A stretch of 51,674 nucleotides of DNA from NCBI GenBank assembly GCA_023150095.1, contig JAKLLO010000011.1, forward strand, positions 1 through 51,674. Reading direction: 5' to 3'. Source of the DNA: Zoogloea sp. GTDB lineage: Bacteria; Pseudomonadota; Gammaproteobacteria; Burkholderiales; Rhodocyclaceae. This document shows, in pieces, positions 25,672 through 34,945 of the stretch; positions within the stretch are counted from its first letter, which is position 1, and each line of letters begins with the position of its first letter. Under the pieces are notes generated by a model. The model had not been told where the DNA came from, did not search any database, and worked only from the letters and a program-made list of their open reading frames with translations. The position numbers were made by a program, and so were the translations under genes.

Positions 25672-26358
25672 TCATGGCAGCGTGATTTCGACAACGCCTC
25701 CGCTGCGGGCGATGCCCCGCACGACCTGTCCGTTCGACAGGCGCACCTGGGCCGCCTGGCCGTTGGCGGCCGAACTGAGGGCCACGCCATCGTTGGCCAC
25801 CTGGAATCCGGCGCCGCCGGACACGACCTTGACCGGCTGGCCCTGCATCACCGCCGGCTGCTGGCGCAGGTGGCTGGCGGCCAGGGGGCGGCCGGCGCCA
25901 AGGCTGATCCGCGCTGCCTGGCCGATGGCCTGGACGGGATCGGTGATGACGTCGGCCGAAAGGGTGGTGAGTTCGCCCGATTCGACGCGCAGGTCGCCCG
26001 GGCCGACGATCTGGCCGGCGGCCAGTGGCCCGTTGGTGACCACATAAGCGCCCTTCACGCGCACGTCGGCCGGCACCCAGGCCGTCCAGCTGACGGGCGC
26101 CAGGCAGCGCACGCCCACCGAGATCCGCCCCCAGGCCCGGCCGTTGGGCGGCAGGAAGGCTTCGAGCTGGAGGCAGGGCGCGAGCTGGTTGTCGGCGCTG
26201 AACTCGCCGACCTGGATCGTCACTTGGCCCGACAGGCTGCGCGTCTGCGCCGCCAGGAAACGGCCCACCTCGGCGCGCACCGGCGCGGCGTCCTGGCGGG
26301 CGGAGGCCGGCGACGCGAGGCTCAGAAGGATGGCGAGGAGGGCGATGAGGCGGGTCAC
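25672..26358 (-). CDS. flgA: Flagellar P-ring chaperone FlgA
   Basis: Periplasmic chaperone for P-ring assembly by FlgI, which is also in the window. The GTG at 26358 gives 228 residues opening with a signal peptide (LIALLAILLSLASPASA-RQ). A longer frame upstream is Arg/Pro-rich, lacks a signal and is unlikely to be coding. The C-terminal SAF domain shows GPLAAGQIVGPGDLRVE, GRPLAASHLRQQPAVMQGQPV and the family ending VRGIARSGGVVEITLP. It reads away from flgB and towards flgM. No clear ribosome site supports the GTG, so the exact start is uncertain. Confidence 0.88.
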   Translation of the reverse strand: MTRLIALLAILLSLASPASARQDAAPVRAEVGRFLAAQTRSLSGQVTIQVGEFSADNQLAPCLQLEAFLPPNGRAWGRISVGVRCLAPVSWTAWVPADVRVKGAYVVTNGPLAAGQIVGPGDLRVESGELTTLSADVITDPVQAIGQAARISLGAGRPLAASHLRQQPAVMQGQPVKVVSGGAGFQVANDGVALSSAANGQAAQVRLSNGQVVRGIARSGGVVEITLP

Positions 26359-26488
26359 GGCGCAGGCGTGGAGTGATTCGATGACGCCATTGGAACATGT
26401 GGGCGCCCGCCGCGGCGGCGAAAACAGAGGCGCTTTCCCGGCCCTATTCGGGCAGGCCGGCAGGTGCGCCCGGGCCGGCGGCAGGTGC

Positions 26489-26503
26489 CGGCAAAGTTTG
26501 CCG
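26489..26503. promoter_or_regulatory. CGGCAAA-G-TTTGCCG palindrome, candidate activator site for flgB
   Basis: Perfect 7+1+7 palindrome about 108 bases upstream of the -24 element of the flgB promoter, a usual distance for a sigma-54 activator site. The same CGGCAA/TTGCCG core recurs at 26561-26566 and, as CCGGCAAGA...TCTTGCCGG, upstream of the flgG promoter. The bound protein is unknown; a FleR/FlrC-type flagellar activator is the natural guess. Confidence 0.5.
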
Positions 26504-26609
26504 CTGCGGCAGGGGCGGGGAGGCAAAACCCGGTGCCCGGCGGGGGAATTGGGGCGCGAATTGCCGCCTGTTCGGCCCATCGACGGGGCCCGGCGGCTCA
26601 TAAGATGGC

Positions 26610-26625
26610 TGGCACGGAAGCTGCA
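26610..26625 (+). promoter_or_regulatory. Sigma-54 (RpoN) promoter for flgBCDEF
   Basis: TGGCACGGAAGCTGCA: a perfect -24 TGGCACG, GG-N10-GC spacing and a CTGCA -12. It lies about 72 bases before the flgB ATG. Confidence 0.85.
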
Positions 26626-26696
26626 AAGGTGTAGCTGCCAGCCAGTCTGCAAAAACTTACGGCGGACACGGCGACAAACTTGAGGACTTGGCAGAG

Positions 26697-27101
26697 ATGA
26701 CGAACCGACTGGACGAAACGCTGCGCTTCCACCAGACCGCACTGAACGCCCGTGCCTACCGCCAGCAGGTGATCGCCTCCAACATCGCCAACGCCGACAC
26801 GCCCAACTTCAAGGCCCGCGACGTGGATTTCCGCGAAGCCCTGGCCGGCGCCCTCGGCGGCGCGACCAGCGGCCTGCCCCTCAAGACCACCGCCAAGCGC
26901 CACATCGCTGGCGGCGCTGCCAGCCCGCTGGAAGCCAGCCTCAAGTACCGCACCGAAGAGCAGGGCGCGGTGGATGGCAACACCGTCAATATGGACACCG
27001 AACGCGCCGCCTTCGCCGAAAACTCGGTGCAGTACCAGGCCAGCGTGACCTTCATCAACGGCCTGCTGCGCTCCATGCAGATGGCCGTCCAGGGCCAGTA
27101 A
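26697..27101 (+). CDS. flgB: Flagellar proximal rod protein FlgB
   Basis: 134 residues. The N-terminal axial motif [24 protein letters not shown] and the C-terminal helix around [15 protein letters not shown] identify the rod protein. The ATG at 26697 is preferred over an in-frame TTG three codons earlier, as [12 protein letters not shown] is the usual opening. It is first in a five-gene rod/hook operon. Confidence 0.95.
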   Translation: MTNRLDETLRFHQTALNARAYRQQVIASNIANADTPNFKARDVDFREALAGALGGATSGLPLKTTAKRHIAGGAASPLEASLKYRTEEQGAVDGNTVNMDTERAAFAENSVQYQASVTFINGLLRSMQMAVQGQ

Positions 27102-27111
27102 GGAGATCGCG

Positions 27112-27522
27112 ATGAGCATGCTCAACGTCTTTCAGGTGGCCGGCACGGCGCTCCATGCCCAGTCGATGCGCCTCAACACCACCGCCAGCAACCTGGCCAA
27201 CGCCGACAGCGTGGTGGGCGCCGACGGCCAGCCCTACAAGGCCAAGCAGGTGGTGTTTGCCGCCACCCCGATGCCCGGCGCCGGCGTGGCCGCCCAGGGC
27301 GTGCGCGTCACCCAGGTGGTCGAGAGCGCCGCACCGATGCGCATGGTGTACGACCCGAAGAACCCCGCCGCGAATCCCGAGGGCTACGTGACGATGCCCA
27401 ACGTGAATGTGGTCGAGGAGATGACCAACATGATCTCCGCCTCCCGCGCCTACCAGACCAACGCCGAGATGATGGGCACGGCCAAGAGCCTGATGGAAAA
27501 AACCCTCGCCATCGGCCAGTAA
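27112..27522 (+). CDS. flgC: Flagellar proximal rod protein FlgC
   Basis: 136 residues with the axial motif [16 protein letters not shown] and the conserved C-terminal block [27 protein letters not shown]. It starts 10 bases after flgB with AAGGAG upstream. It is of standard length and position. Confidence 0.97.
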   Translation: MSMLNVFQVAGTALHAQSMRLNTTASNLANADSVVGADGQPYKAKQVVFAATPMPGAGVAAQGVRVTQVVESAAPMRMVYDPKNPAANPEGYVTMPNVNVVEEMTNMISASRAYQTNAEMMGTAKSLMEKTLAIGQ

Positions 27523-27546
27523 CCGCATACCGAAAGCTGAAAAATC

Positions 27547-28227
27547 ATGAGCACCGTCAACTCCACCGGTTCCACGACTTCCGCCGACGTCATCGCCGCG
27601 CTGCAGAAGGGTTCCAGCTCCTCCGCGTCCAAGACCGACGCGGCCCAGAGCCGGTTTCTCAAGCTGCTCACCGAGCAGCTCAAGAACCAGGACCCGCTCA
27701 ACCCGGTGGATAACGCCCAGATGACCTCGCAGATGGCCCAGATCGAGACCGTCAATGGCCTCGACAAGCTCAACACCACGCTCGCCACGCTGCTCCAGAA
27801 CAGCCAGTCCAGCGAAGTGCTGCAGGCGGCGGCGCTGGTCGGTAAGGGCGTGATGGTCGCCGGCAGCAACCTGAGCCTGACCAGCGGCAGCAAGACTTAC
27901 GGCGGCTTCGAACTCGACAGCGCCGCCGACAAGGTGACGGTGACGATCAAGGATTCCAATGGCCTCGAGGTGCGCAAGCTCGAGCTGGGCGATGCGGACG
28001 CCGGGGTGCACAACTTTGCGTGGGACGGCCTCACCACCAACGGCGCCCAGGCCGCCTCCGGCAACTACACCATCAGCGTGGCCGCGACCCGGGGTGACAC
28101 CACCCTGAAGCCCGTCGCGCTCCAGATCTCCACGGTGAACAGCGTCCTGCGTACCGGCAGTGGCAGCGTGTCTCTCGACGTGGGCAGCGGTCTGGTGAGC
28201 CTCGCCGACATCAAGCAGATTCTCTAA
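27547..28227 (+). CDS. flgD: Flagellar hook cap protein FlgD
   Basis: 226 residues. The conserved N-terminal region is FLKLLTEQLKNQDPLNPVDNAQMTSQMAQIETVNGLDKLN. The C-terminal half is a beta-rich domain ending in SGNYTISVAATRGDTTLKPVALQISTVNSVL. It forms the scaffold for FlgE polymerisation and is discarded when the hook is complete. Confidence 0.96.
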   Translation: MSTVNSTGSTTSADVIAALQKGSSSSASKTDAAQSRFLKLLTEQLKNQDPLNPVDNAQMTSQMAQIETVNGLDKLNTTLATLLQNSQSSEVLQAAALVGKGVMVAGSNLSLTSGSKTYGGFELDSAADKVTVTIKDSNGLEVRKLELGDADAGVHNFAWDGLTTNGAQAASGNYTISVAATRGDTTLKPVALQISTVNSVLRTGSGSVSLDVGSGLVSLADIKQIL

Positions 28228-28240
28228 GCGGAGACAGAAA

Positions 28241-30196
28241 ATGGCATTCCAGCAAGGTTTGAGCGGTCTTTCCATCGCTTCCAAGGCCCTCGACGCCATC
28301 AGCAACAACGTGTCCAACTCGGGCACCGTCGGCTTCAAGGAAGCCTCGGCCCAGTTTGCGGACGTCTTCGCTGCGTCGCTGTCGGCCGGCAGCGCCACCC
28401 AGGTGGGTATCGGCGCGTCGGTGAACAAGGTGTCCCAGCAATTCACCCAGGGCAACATCTCCACCAGCAGCAACACGCTGGATCTGGCGGTCAATGGCGC
28501 TGGTTTCTTCCGGATGAGCGACAACGGCACCATCACCTACAGCCGCAACGGCCAGTTCCATGTGGACAAGGAAGGCTACGTGGTCAATTCCAGCGGCCTG
28601 CGCCTCACCGGCAACACCTACGACGCCAAGGGCCTGCCCTCCGGCGTGGGTGGCGACATCCAGCTGAGCTTCGGCGACGCCGACCCCAAGGCCACCACCG
28701 ACGCGGGCTACACCGTCAATCTGGATTCCCGCTCCGGCTCGCCCAAGTCGCTCACCCAGGCGCTCCTGAAGGGCACGACCACCCCCGTGACCTCCACGAC
28801 CCCGCTGAGCTTCACGGCCGCCAACAACGACCTGACCATCACCGTGGATGGCGAGACCACCGCCACCGCCAAGATCGCGGCCAACACCTACACCGACACC
28901 AGCTCGCTGGTCGCCGCCATCCAGACCGCCATCGACCAGACCACCCTCAAGGGCCGGGTCACCGCGTCGAGCGACAGCAGCGGCGTGATCACCCTCAACT
29001 CCACTCATGGCGGCCGTCTGTCGAGCCTGGACGTGAGCGGTAACGCAGCCACCGCCCTCAAGCTCACGCCGTCTGCCGCCACCACCGTGTCGGTGAGCGG
29101 CAGCAACGCCACCTACGCGAGCCTCACCGGCACTTCGACCGCCGCCTATCCCCTCACCACCGCCTCCGCGTCGGTCATGAATATTGCGGTGGATGGCGGG
29201 TCGGCGGTCTCCGTCACCCTGCCGGCCGGCACCTACGCCACCGCCGCGGTGCTTGCCACTGCGCTGCAGGCCGCCGTCGATGCCACCGGCACTGGCAGCT
29301 CGGGCCTCAAGGGCAAGGTCGTCGTGGGCACCAACCCGTCCGACGCGATCACCTTCAGCTCGGCCACCGCCGGCGGCGTCTCGAAGATCACCGTTGCCGA
29401 CACCACCGGCACCCTCGCCGGCACCACCCTCGGCATCCCGACCTTCACCGCCACGGCCAACACCGGCGGCTTCAGCATCACCGACCCGGCCAGCTACACC
29501 AGCACCACCTCCCAGACGGTGTACGACTCCCTCGGCAACCCCCACACCCAGGCCCTGTACTTCGTGAAGACCGCCCAGGCCAACAAGTGGGACGTCTACA
29601 CCAGCCTCGATGGCGGCTTCCCGCCCGAGATCGACCCGACCACCGGCCTGCACAGCCCGACCACCGTGAGCTTCGACTCCAACGGCGGCCTGCTCACGCC
29701 CAAGACGATCTCCACCTCCTACACCGTGACCACCGGTGCCACCAAGGCGCTCACCGTCACCGTCGATCTGACCAACTCCACCCAGTTCGGCAACAGCTTC
29801 GCCGTCGCCCAGCTGAGCCAGAACGGCTACAAGCCGGGCTCGCTGTCGGGCCTCACCGTCGAGGCCGACGGCACCATCCTCGGCAACTTCAGCAACGGCC
29901 AGTCCCGCACCATGGGCCAGGTGCTGCTCACCAACTTCCGCAACCCCAACGGCCTCGTGTCGGTGGGCGGCAACCAGTGGCAATGGACGCCGGACGCCGG
30001 CGCGGTGGATGGCGCCGGTTCGGCGCCTGGCTCCGGCACCCTCGGCGTGCTCCAGTCTGCCGCCATCGAAGAATCCAACGTCGATCTCACCTCCGAGCTG
30101 GTCAACATGATCACCCAGCAGCGCGCCTACCAGGCCAACGCCCAGTCCATCAAGACCCAGGACCAGGTGCTGCAGACCCTGGTGAACCTGCGCTGA
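28241..30196 (+). CDS. flgE: Flagellar hook protein FlgE (enlarged)
   Basis: 651 residues, against about 400 in Salmonella. N-terminal axial motifs are SIASKALDAISNNVSNSGTVGFK and GAGFFRMSDNGTITYSRNG. The C-terminus is YKPGSLSGLTVEADGTILGNFSNG and ESNVDLTSELVNMITQQRAYQANAQS. The extra length lies in residues ~186-402, which holds two similar blocks of about 95 residues. Each follows the pattern LTITVDG...I.A.TY.....L..A.Q.A.D.T..KG.V....S..ITF.S...G..S, resembling flagellin hook-IN motifs. These would sit on the outer surface of the hook. Confidence 0.96.
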   Translation: MAFQQGLSGLSIASKALDAISNNVSNSGTVGFKEASAQFADVFAASLSAGSATQVGIGASVNKVSQQFTQGNISTSSNTLDLAVNGAGFFRMSDNGTITYSRNGQFHVDKEGYVVNSSGLRLTGNTYDAKGLPSGVGGDIQLSFGDADPKATTDAGYTVNLDSRSGSPKSLTQALLKGTTTPVTSTTPLSFTAANNDLTITVDGETTATAKIAANTYTDTSSLVAAIQTAIDQTTLKGRVTASSDSSGVITLNSTHGGRLSSLDVSGNAATALKLTPSAATTVSVSGSNATYASLTGTSTAAYPLTTASASVMNIAVDGGSAVSVTLPAGTYATAAVLATALQAAVDATGTGSSGLKGKVVVGTNPSDAITFSSATAGGVSKITVADTTGTLAGTTLGIPTFTATANTGGFSITDPASYTSTTSQTVYDSLGNPHTQALYFVKTAQANKWDVYTSLDGGFPPEIDPTTGLHSPTTVSFDSNGGLLTPKTISTSYTVTTGATKALTVTVDLTNSTQFGNSFAVAQLSQNGYKPGSLSGLTVEADGTILGNFSNGQSRTMGQVLLTNFRNPNGLVSVGGNQWQWTPDAGAVDGAGSAPGSGTLGVLQSAAIEESNVDLTSELVNMITQQRAYQANAQSIKTQDQVLQTLVNLR

Positions 30197-30215
30197 TTAA
30201 CCCGGAGAGCCCGTC

Positions 30216-30956
30216 ATGGACCGCCTGATCTACACCGCAATGACCGGCGCCTCCGCCACCATGGGGCAGGAGGCGGCGGTGGCCCACAACCTGGCCAACG
30301 CCACCAGCACCGGCTTCAAGACCGAGCTCCACAAGCTGCGCGCCGTGCAGGTGCAGAACGCCCCGATGCCCACCCGCGCTTTCGTGGCCGACGCGAGCGT
30401 GGCCGACGACTTCTCACCCGGTCCGCTCCAGCACACCAATCGTGGCCTCGACATGGCGATCCAGGGCAAGGGCTGGTTTGCCGTGCAGATGCCCGACGGC
30501 ACCGAGGGCTACACCCGCAACGGCAACTTCGAAGTGAGCGCCAACGGCATCCTGCAGACCCGCGGCGGCCTGCCGGTGCTGGGCACCGGGGGGCCGATCA
30601 CCGTGCCGCCGGATGTCGAAGTGGCCATCGGTTCCGACGGCACCATCTCCACCGTTCCGCGCACCGGCGCCCGCAACAGCACCAGCGCGGTGGATCAGCT
30701 CAAGCTCGTCAATCCGCCCGAGGCCGACCTCAAGCGTGGCGGCGACGGCTTCTTCCGCACCGCCAACGGCGCCGCCGCTCCGGCCGATCCGGCCGTGCGC
30801 GTCGCCTCGGGCTATCTCGAGGGCAGCAACGTCAATGTGGTCGAGCAGATGGTCTCGATGATCTCCCTGGCCCGCCAGTACGAGATGCAGACCAAGATGC
30901 TGTCCACTGCCCAGGAAATGGACCGCTCCGCCAGCCAGCTCGTCGCCAAGAGCTGA
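30216..30956 (+). CDS. flgF: Flagellar rod protein FlgF
   Basis: 246 residues opening with MDRLIYTAMTGASATMGQEAAVAHNLANATSTGFK. It continues with LDMAIQGKGWFAVQMPDGTEGYTRNGNFEV and ends with the conserved SNVNVVEQMVSMISLARQYEMQTK block. It starts 20 bases after flgE. A strong terminator follows within 42 bases, so the first flg transcription unit ends here. Confidence 0.97.
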   Translation: MDRLIYTAMTGASATMGQEAAVAHNLANATSTGFKTELHKLRAVQVQNAPMPTRAFVADASVADDFSPGPLQHTNRGLDMAIQGKGWFAVQMPDGTEGYTRNGNFEVSANGILQTRGGLPVLGTGGPITVPPDVEVAIGSDGTISTVPRTGARNSTSAVDQLKLVNPPEADLKRGGDGFFRTANGAAAPADPAVRVASGYLEGSNVNVVEQMVSMISLARQYEMQTKMLSTAQEMDRSASQLVAKS

Positions 30957-30997
30957 CCGGCCCGCGCCGGCCGGCTGACGCATCTTTCCATCCCCAG

Positions 30998-31030
30998 CGC
31001 CTGCCGGCTCGTCGGCAGGCGTTTTCATTT
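30998..31030 (+). terminator. Rho-independent terminator after flgF
   Basis: CGCCTGCCG and CGGCAGGCG form a perfect 9-bp GC-rich stem with a GCTCGT loop, followed by TTTTCATTT. It separates the flgBCDEF unit from flgG, which has its own promoter downstream. Confidence 0.85.
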
Positions 31031-31048
31031 CGGCGGCGCTGCCGCCCG

Positions 31049-31100
31049 CCGGCAAGATTTTCCGGGCCGGCTGCCGGTGGCCCGCGCAGATTCTTGCCGG
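31049..31100. promoter_or_regulatory. CCGGCAAGA / TCTTGCCGG inverted repeat, candidate activator site for flgG
   Basis: Perfect 9-base arms at 31049-31057 and 31092-31100, separated by 34 bases, 52 bases or more upstream of the -24 element of the flgG promoter. The CGGCAA core is shared with the palindrome upstream of flgB, which supports a common regulator. Confidence 0.5.
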
Positions 31101-31150
31101 ATCGCGCTTTCCCCCTGAATTGACAGCCTTTTCACCACCTTCTCCGGGGC

Positions 31151-31166
31151 TGGAACAGGACTTGCA
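31151..31166 (+). promoter_or_regulatory. Sigma-54 (RpoN) promoter for flgGHIJ
   Basis: TGGAACAGGACTTGCA: GG-N10-GC spacing with TTGCA at -12 and TGGAAC at -24. It lies about 80 bases before the flgG ATG and just downstream of the flgF terminator. Confidence 0.82.
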
Positions 31167-31246
31167 AAGGATAGGATGACCCTGCCGCATTGAAGCGGCC
31201 AACCTTGTCGCCCCCGCCGGCGACGCCCGAAGTACAGGAGCCCACG

Positions 31247-32029
31247 ATGATCCGCGCCCTCTGGATTGCACGCACCGGCCTCGACGCCCAGCAGACGCAG
31301 CTCGACGTCATCTCCAACAACCTGGCCAACGTGGCCACCAACGGCTTCAAGCGCTCCCGTGCGGTGTTCGAGGACCTGCTCTACCAGAACCTGCGCCAGC
31401 CGGGCGCCCAGTCCACCCAGCAGACGACCATCCCCTCCGGCCTGCAGATCGGTACCGGCGCGCGTCCCATCGCCACCGAGCGCATCCACACCCAGGGCAA
31501 CCTCACCCAGACCGGCAACGCCCTCGACGTGGCGGTGCAGGGCGACGGCTTCTTCCAGATCCTGCTGCCCGACGGCACCACCGCCTACACCCGCGACGGC
31601 GCCTTCCAGAAAGACGCCAACGGCCAGATCGTCACCTCCAGCGGCTACCCGCTGCAGCCGGCCATCACCATCCCTGCCAACGCCCTGTCGGTCACCATCG
31701 GCAAGGACGGCGTGGTGTCGGTGACGCTGCCCAATCAGGCCGCGCCGTCCCAGATCGGCAACATCCAGCTGGCGGGTTTTGTTAACCCCGGCGGCCTGCA
31801 GAGCATGGGCGAAAACCTCTACCTCGAAACCGCCGCCAGCGGCACGCCCAACCCCAACACCCCGGGCACCAACGGCGTCGGCGTGCTCAACCAGACCTAC
31901 GTGGAAACCTCCAACGTCAATGTGGCCGAAGAGCTGGTGCTGATGATCCAGACCCAGCGCGCCTACGAGATCAACTCGAAGGCCGTGTCCACGTCCGACG
32001 CCATGCTCGGCAAGCTCACCTCGCTGTAA
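31247..32029 (+). CDS. flgG: Flagellar distal rod protein FlgG
   Basis: 260 residues, the canonical length. Motifs are [55 protein letters not shown] and the C-terminal [24 protein letters not shown]. The ATG at 31247 follows AGGAG; an in-frame extension upstream would run into the promoter region. Confidence 0.97.
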   Translation: MIRALWIARTGLDAQQTQLDVISNNLANVATNGFKRSRAVFEDLLYQNLRQPGAQSTQQTTIPSGLQIGTGARPIATERIHTQGNLTQTGNALDVAVQGDGFFQILLPDGTTAYTRDGAFQKDANGQIVTSSGYPLQPAITIPANALSVTIGKDGVVSVTLPNQAAPSQIGNIQLAGFVNPGGLQSMGENLYLETAASGTPNPNTPGTNGVGVLNQTYVETSNVNVAEELVLMIQTQRAYEINSKAVSTSDAMLGKLTSL

Positions 32030-32048
32030 GCGCGGCGCGCGGAGAACG

Positions 32049-32732
32049 ATGATGATGAAACCCGTCCGGCAACTTGTTCCGGTGCTGGCCGCCACGGCCC
32101 TGGCCGGTTGTGCCGCCCTCCAGGCAACGCCCCCGACTGCCGTGCACCAGCCCATGAGCGTGCGCCCCGAGCCGCGCACTGCGCTGGCGTCCCAGCCCGG
32201 CGCGATCTTTCAGCCCAGCTTCTCGCGGCCGCTGTTCGAGGATCGCCGCGCCCGCTTCATCGGCGACGTGATCACCGTCAATCTGGTCGAATCCACCGCC
32301 GCCAGCAAGAAATCCTCCACCGCCGCCGAGCGCAGCGCCAGCCTCTCGGCGTCGATCTCGGCGATGGACAAGCTGCCGCTCAAGGGCCTCGCCGGCCTCG
32401 ACGCCACCGCTTCCGACGCCACCAAGTTCGGCGGCAAGGGCGACGCCGCCGCCAACAACACCTTCACCGGCACCATCACCACCACGGTGATCGAGGTGCT
32501 GCCCAACGGCAACCTGCTCGTCTCGGGCGAAAAGCAGATCGCCGTCAATCAGGGCAACGAGTTCATCCGCTTCTCCGGTGTCGTCAATCCGGTCTATGTG
32601 ACCGGCGCCAACACCGTGCAATCCACCCAGGTGGCCGACGCCCGCGTCGAATACCGCGCCAACGGCTATCTGGACGAAGTCCAGACCATGGGCTGGATGC
32701 AGCGCTTCTTCCTCACTGCCATGCCGTTCTGA
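32049..32732 (+). CDS. flgH: Flagellar L-ring lipoprotein FlgH
   Basis: 227 residues with a lipoprotein signal ending in LAGC, so the mature protein is anchored in the outer membrane around the rod. Conserved blocks are [53 protein letters not shown] and [15 protein letters not shown]. Three ATGs in a row follow GGAG, so the start may be two codons later. Confidence 0.97.
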   Translation: MMMKPVRQLVPVLAATALAGCAALQATPPTAVHQPMSVRPEPRTALASQPGAIFQPSFSRPLFEDRRARFIGDVITVNLVESTAASKKSSTAAERSASLSASISAMDKLPLKGLAGLDATASDATKFGGKGDAAANNTFTGTITTTVIEVLPNGNLLVSGEKQIAVNQGNEFIRFSGVVNPVYVTGANTVQSTQVADARVEYRANGYLDEVQTMGWMQRFFLTAMPF

Positions 32733-32743
32733 GGACTGCCGTC

Positions 32744-33892
32744 ATGCCTCGCCGAACCACCCGCCGAATCCTCACCGTCACGCGCCCGCTGTCCCGCTGC
32801 GTGCTCGCCGCCATGGCCGCCGTGTGCATGCTGGGCAGCCCCGCCGCCGAGGCCGAGCGCCTGAAGGATCTCGCCTCGATCGGCGGCGTGCGCCAGAACC
32901 AGCTGATCGGCTACGGCCTGGTGGTGGGCCTCGATGGCTCCGGCGACCAGACCACCCAGACGCCCTTCACCGTGCAGAGCATCATCAACATGCTCGGCAA
33001 CCTGGGCGTCACCCTGCCGCCGGGCCAGTCGCTGCAGCTCAAGAACGTGGCCGCGGTGATGGTCACCGCCAGCCTGCCGCCCTACGCGCGGCCGGGCCAG
33101 CAGATCGACGTCACCGTGTCGTCCATGGGCAACGCCCGCTCGCTGAAGGGCGGTACCCTGCTGATGACGCCCCTCAAGGGCGCCGACGGCCAGGTGTACG
33201 CCATGGCCCAGGGCAGCCTGGCGGTGAGCGGCGCCGGCGGCGCTGCGCCGTCCGGCGGCAAGGTCACCGTCAATCACCTCTCGGCCGGGCGCATCCCCAG
33301 CGGCGCCACCGTCGAGCGGGCCGTCGCCAGCCCGGTGGGGCAGGGCGACTCCGTCTTCGTCGAGCTCAACAACACCGATTTCGGCACCGCCCAGAAGGTG
33401 GTCGACGCCATCAACGCTGTCGCCCCGGGCAGCGCCCAGGCCGTCGACGGCCGGCAGATCCAGGTGCGCGCGCCGGAAGATCTCAACCAGCGCGTGGCCT
33501 TCCTGGGCAAGCTCGAGAACCTCGACGTGACCCCGGCCATCCAGGCCGCCAAGGTCATCATCAACTCCCGGACCGGCTCGGTGGTGATGAACCAGAAGGT
33601 CGCCCTGCAGAACTGCGCCGTCTCCCACGGCAGCCTCACCGTCACCATCACCAACGAGCAGCAGGTCAGCCAGCCGGGCGCGCTGTCCGGCGGGCAGACG
33701 GCGGTCACCAACAAGGGCGGCGTGGACATCAAGCAGGAAGGCGGCAACATCTTCAACATCAAGGGCGGCACCAACCTGGCCGACGTGGTCAAGGCCCTCA
33801 ACGCGGTGGGCGCCAACCCCCTCGAACTCATCGCCATCCTCCAGGCCATGAAGGCCAGCGGCGCCCTGCGCGCCGAGCTTGAGGTGATCTGA
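32744..33892 (+). CDS. flgI: Flagellar P-ring protein FlgI
   Basis: 382 residues with a signal peptide ([19 protein letters not shown]). Conserved opening of the mature protein: [32 protein letters not shown]. It ends with [27 protein letters not shown]-type sequence and ALRAELEVI. It forms the periplasmic ring around the rod with FlgA as its chaperone. The ATG at 32744 follows GAGG. Confidence 0.97.
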   Translation: MPRRTTRRILTVTRPLSRCVLAAMAAVCMLGSPAAEAERLKDLASIGGVRQNQLIGYGLVVGLDGSGDQTTQTPFTVQSIINMLGNLGVTLPPGQSLQLKNVAAVMVTASLPPYARPGQQIDVTVSSMGNARSLKGGTLLMTPLKGADGQVYAMAQGSLAVSGAGGAAPSGGKVTVNHLSAGRIPSGATVERAVASPVGQGDSVFVELNNTDFGTAQKVVDAINAVAPGSAQAVDGRQIQVRAPEDLNQRVAFLGKLENLDVTPAIQAAKVIINSRTGSVVMNQKVALQNCAVSHGSLTVTITNEQQVSQPGALSGGQTAVTNKGGVDIKQEGGNIFNIKGGTNLADVVKALNAVGANPLELIAILQAMKASGALRAELEVI

Positions 33893-33893
33893 C

Positions 33894-34865
33894 GTGGCCG
33901 CTTCCGATTTCAGCCAGATCAACGCCCTCGACCCGAACACCCTCGGCGGCCTGCGCCGGCTGTCGAAGGAGAGCTCGCCCGAGGCGACCAAGGAAGCCGC
34001 CCGCCAGTTCGAGGCGCTGTTCGTCCAGCAGATGCTCAAGTCGATGCGCGACGCCACCCCCAAGGGCAGCATGTTCGACAGCGACGAGACGCGCATGTAC
34101 CAGTCGCTGCTCGACCAGCAGATGTCGATGCAGCTCTCCACCCGCGCCGGCGGCATCGGCCTCGCCAAGGTGATCGAGCGTCAGCTCAATGCCGGCAAGA
34201 CCGAGGTGAAGCTGCCCGACGGCCCGGTGCCGCTGGATGCGGCGATCCGCCGTGGCTTCGATGGCGCCGTGTCGCCGTCCGCCACCGGCACGGCAAGCCA
34301 GGCGGCAAAAACTGCCGGAGCGGCAGCTTCGTCTGCGGCAACTGCCGTCCCGATGCTCCCCAACATGCCGGCCGGCGCCGGCCCGCGGGCCTTTGTCGAG
34401 AAAGTGTGGCCCCAGGCCGTCGAGGCCAGCCGCGCCACCGGCATCCCGGCCCGCTTCCTGGTGGCCCAGGCCGCGCTGGAAACCGGCTGGGGCAAGTTCG
34501 AGCTGAAGAACGCCGACGGCACGCCCAGCCACAACCTCTTCAACATCAAGGCCGGCAAGAGCTGGTCGGGCGACACCGTGAGCACCGCCACCACCGAATA
34601 CGTGAATGGCGCCGCAACCCGCGAGAACGCCCGCTTCCGGGCCTATGGCAGCTACGCGGATTCCTTCCGCGACTACGCCAACCTGATCCGCAACAACCCG
34701 CGCTACGCCGCGGTGGTGGGCCAGAGCGACGCCACCGCCTTCGCCCGTGGCCTGCAGGCGGCAGGCTACGCCACCGACCCGCAGTACGCCGAGAAGCTCG
34801 CCCGCATCATCAACGGCAACACCCTGCGCGTGGCGCTGGCCGCCAGCGGCACCCAGTCGGCCTGA
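33894..34865 (+). CDS. flgJ: Flagellar rod-cap / peptidoglycan hydrolase FlgJ
   Basis: 323 residues from a GTG start one base after the flgI stop. The N-terminal rod-cap domain has KEAARQFEALFVQQMLKSMRDA. An Ala-rich linker (~125-160) leads to the glucosaminidase-type hydrolase domain (FVEKVWPQAVEAS, AQAALETGWGKFE, SHNLFNIKAGKSW, AYGSYADSFRDYANLI). The catalytic glutamate is in ALETGWG. It locally opens the cell wall for the rod. It is the dual-domain form typical of beta- and gammaproteobacteria. Confidence 0.96.
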   Translation: MAASDFSQINALDPNTLGGLRRLSKESSPEATKEAARQFEALFVQQMLKSMRDATPKGSMFDSDETRMYQSLLDQQMSMQLSTRAGGIGLAKVIERQLNAGKTEVKLPDGPVPLDAAIRRGFDGAVSPSATGTASQAAKTAGAAASSAATAVPMLPNMPAGAGPRAFVEKVWPQAVEASRATGIPARFLVAQAALETGWGKFELKNADGTPSHNLFNIKAGKSWSGDTVSTATTEYVNGAATRENARFRAYGSYADSFRDYANLIRNNPRYAAVVGQSDATAFARGLQAAGYATDPQYAEKLARIINGNTLRVALAASGTQSA

Positions 34866-34890
34866 GTTTTCTGCCTGGCCGGTTGATAAC

Positions 34891-34906
34891 TGGCAGAGTT
34901 TTTGCA
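34891..34906 (+). promoter_or_regulatory. Sigma-54 (RpoN) promoter for flgKL
   Basis: TGGCAGAGTTTTTGCA: a TGGCA -24, GG-N10-GC spacing and a perfect TTGCA -12. It lies about 40 bases before the flgK ATG in the 80-base gap after flgJ. A CGGCAA lies 72 bases upstream at 34814-34819, inside flgJ. Confidence 0.85.
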
Positions 34907-34945
34907 TAGGTAGGAGCAGACACCACCGACGCAAGGACGCGGATC

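Larger units (their letters stand above)
26359..26696. other. Divergent flgA / flgB intergenic region
   Basis: 338 bases with no gene. It contains the flgB sigma-54 promoter (26610-26625), a TTGCCG at 26561-26566 and the palindrome CGGCAAA-G-TTTGCCG (26489-26503). The middle is very GC-rich with several GCCGGC-type inverted repeats. No clear flgA promoter was found on the minus strand. Confidence 0.7.

Noticed and set aside
34309-34350. CGGCA...TGCCG repeats inside flgJ as activator sites for flgK
   Set aside because: They fall in the Ala-rich coding linker about 550 bases from the promoter, where such repeats arise from codon bias.
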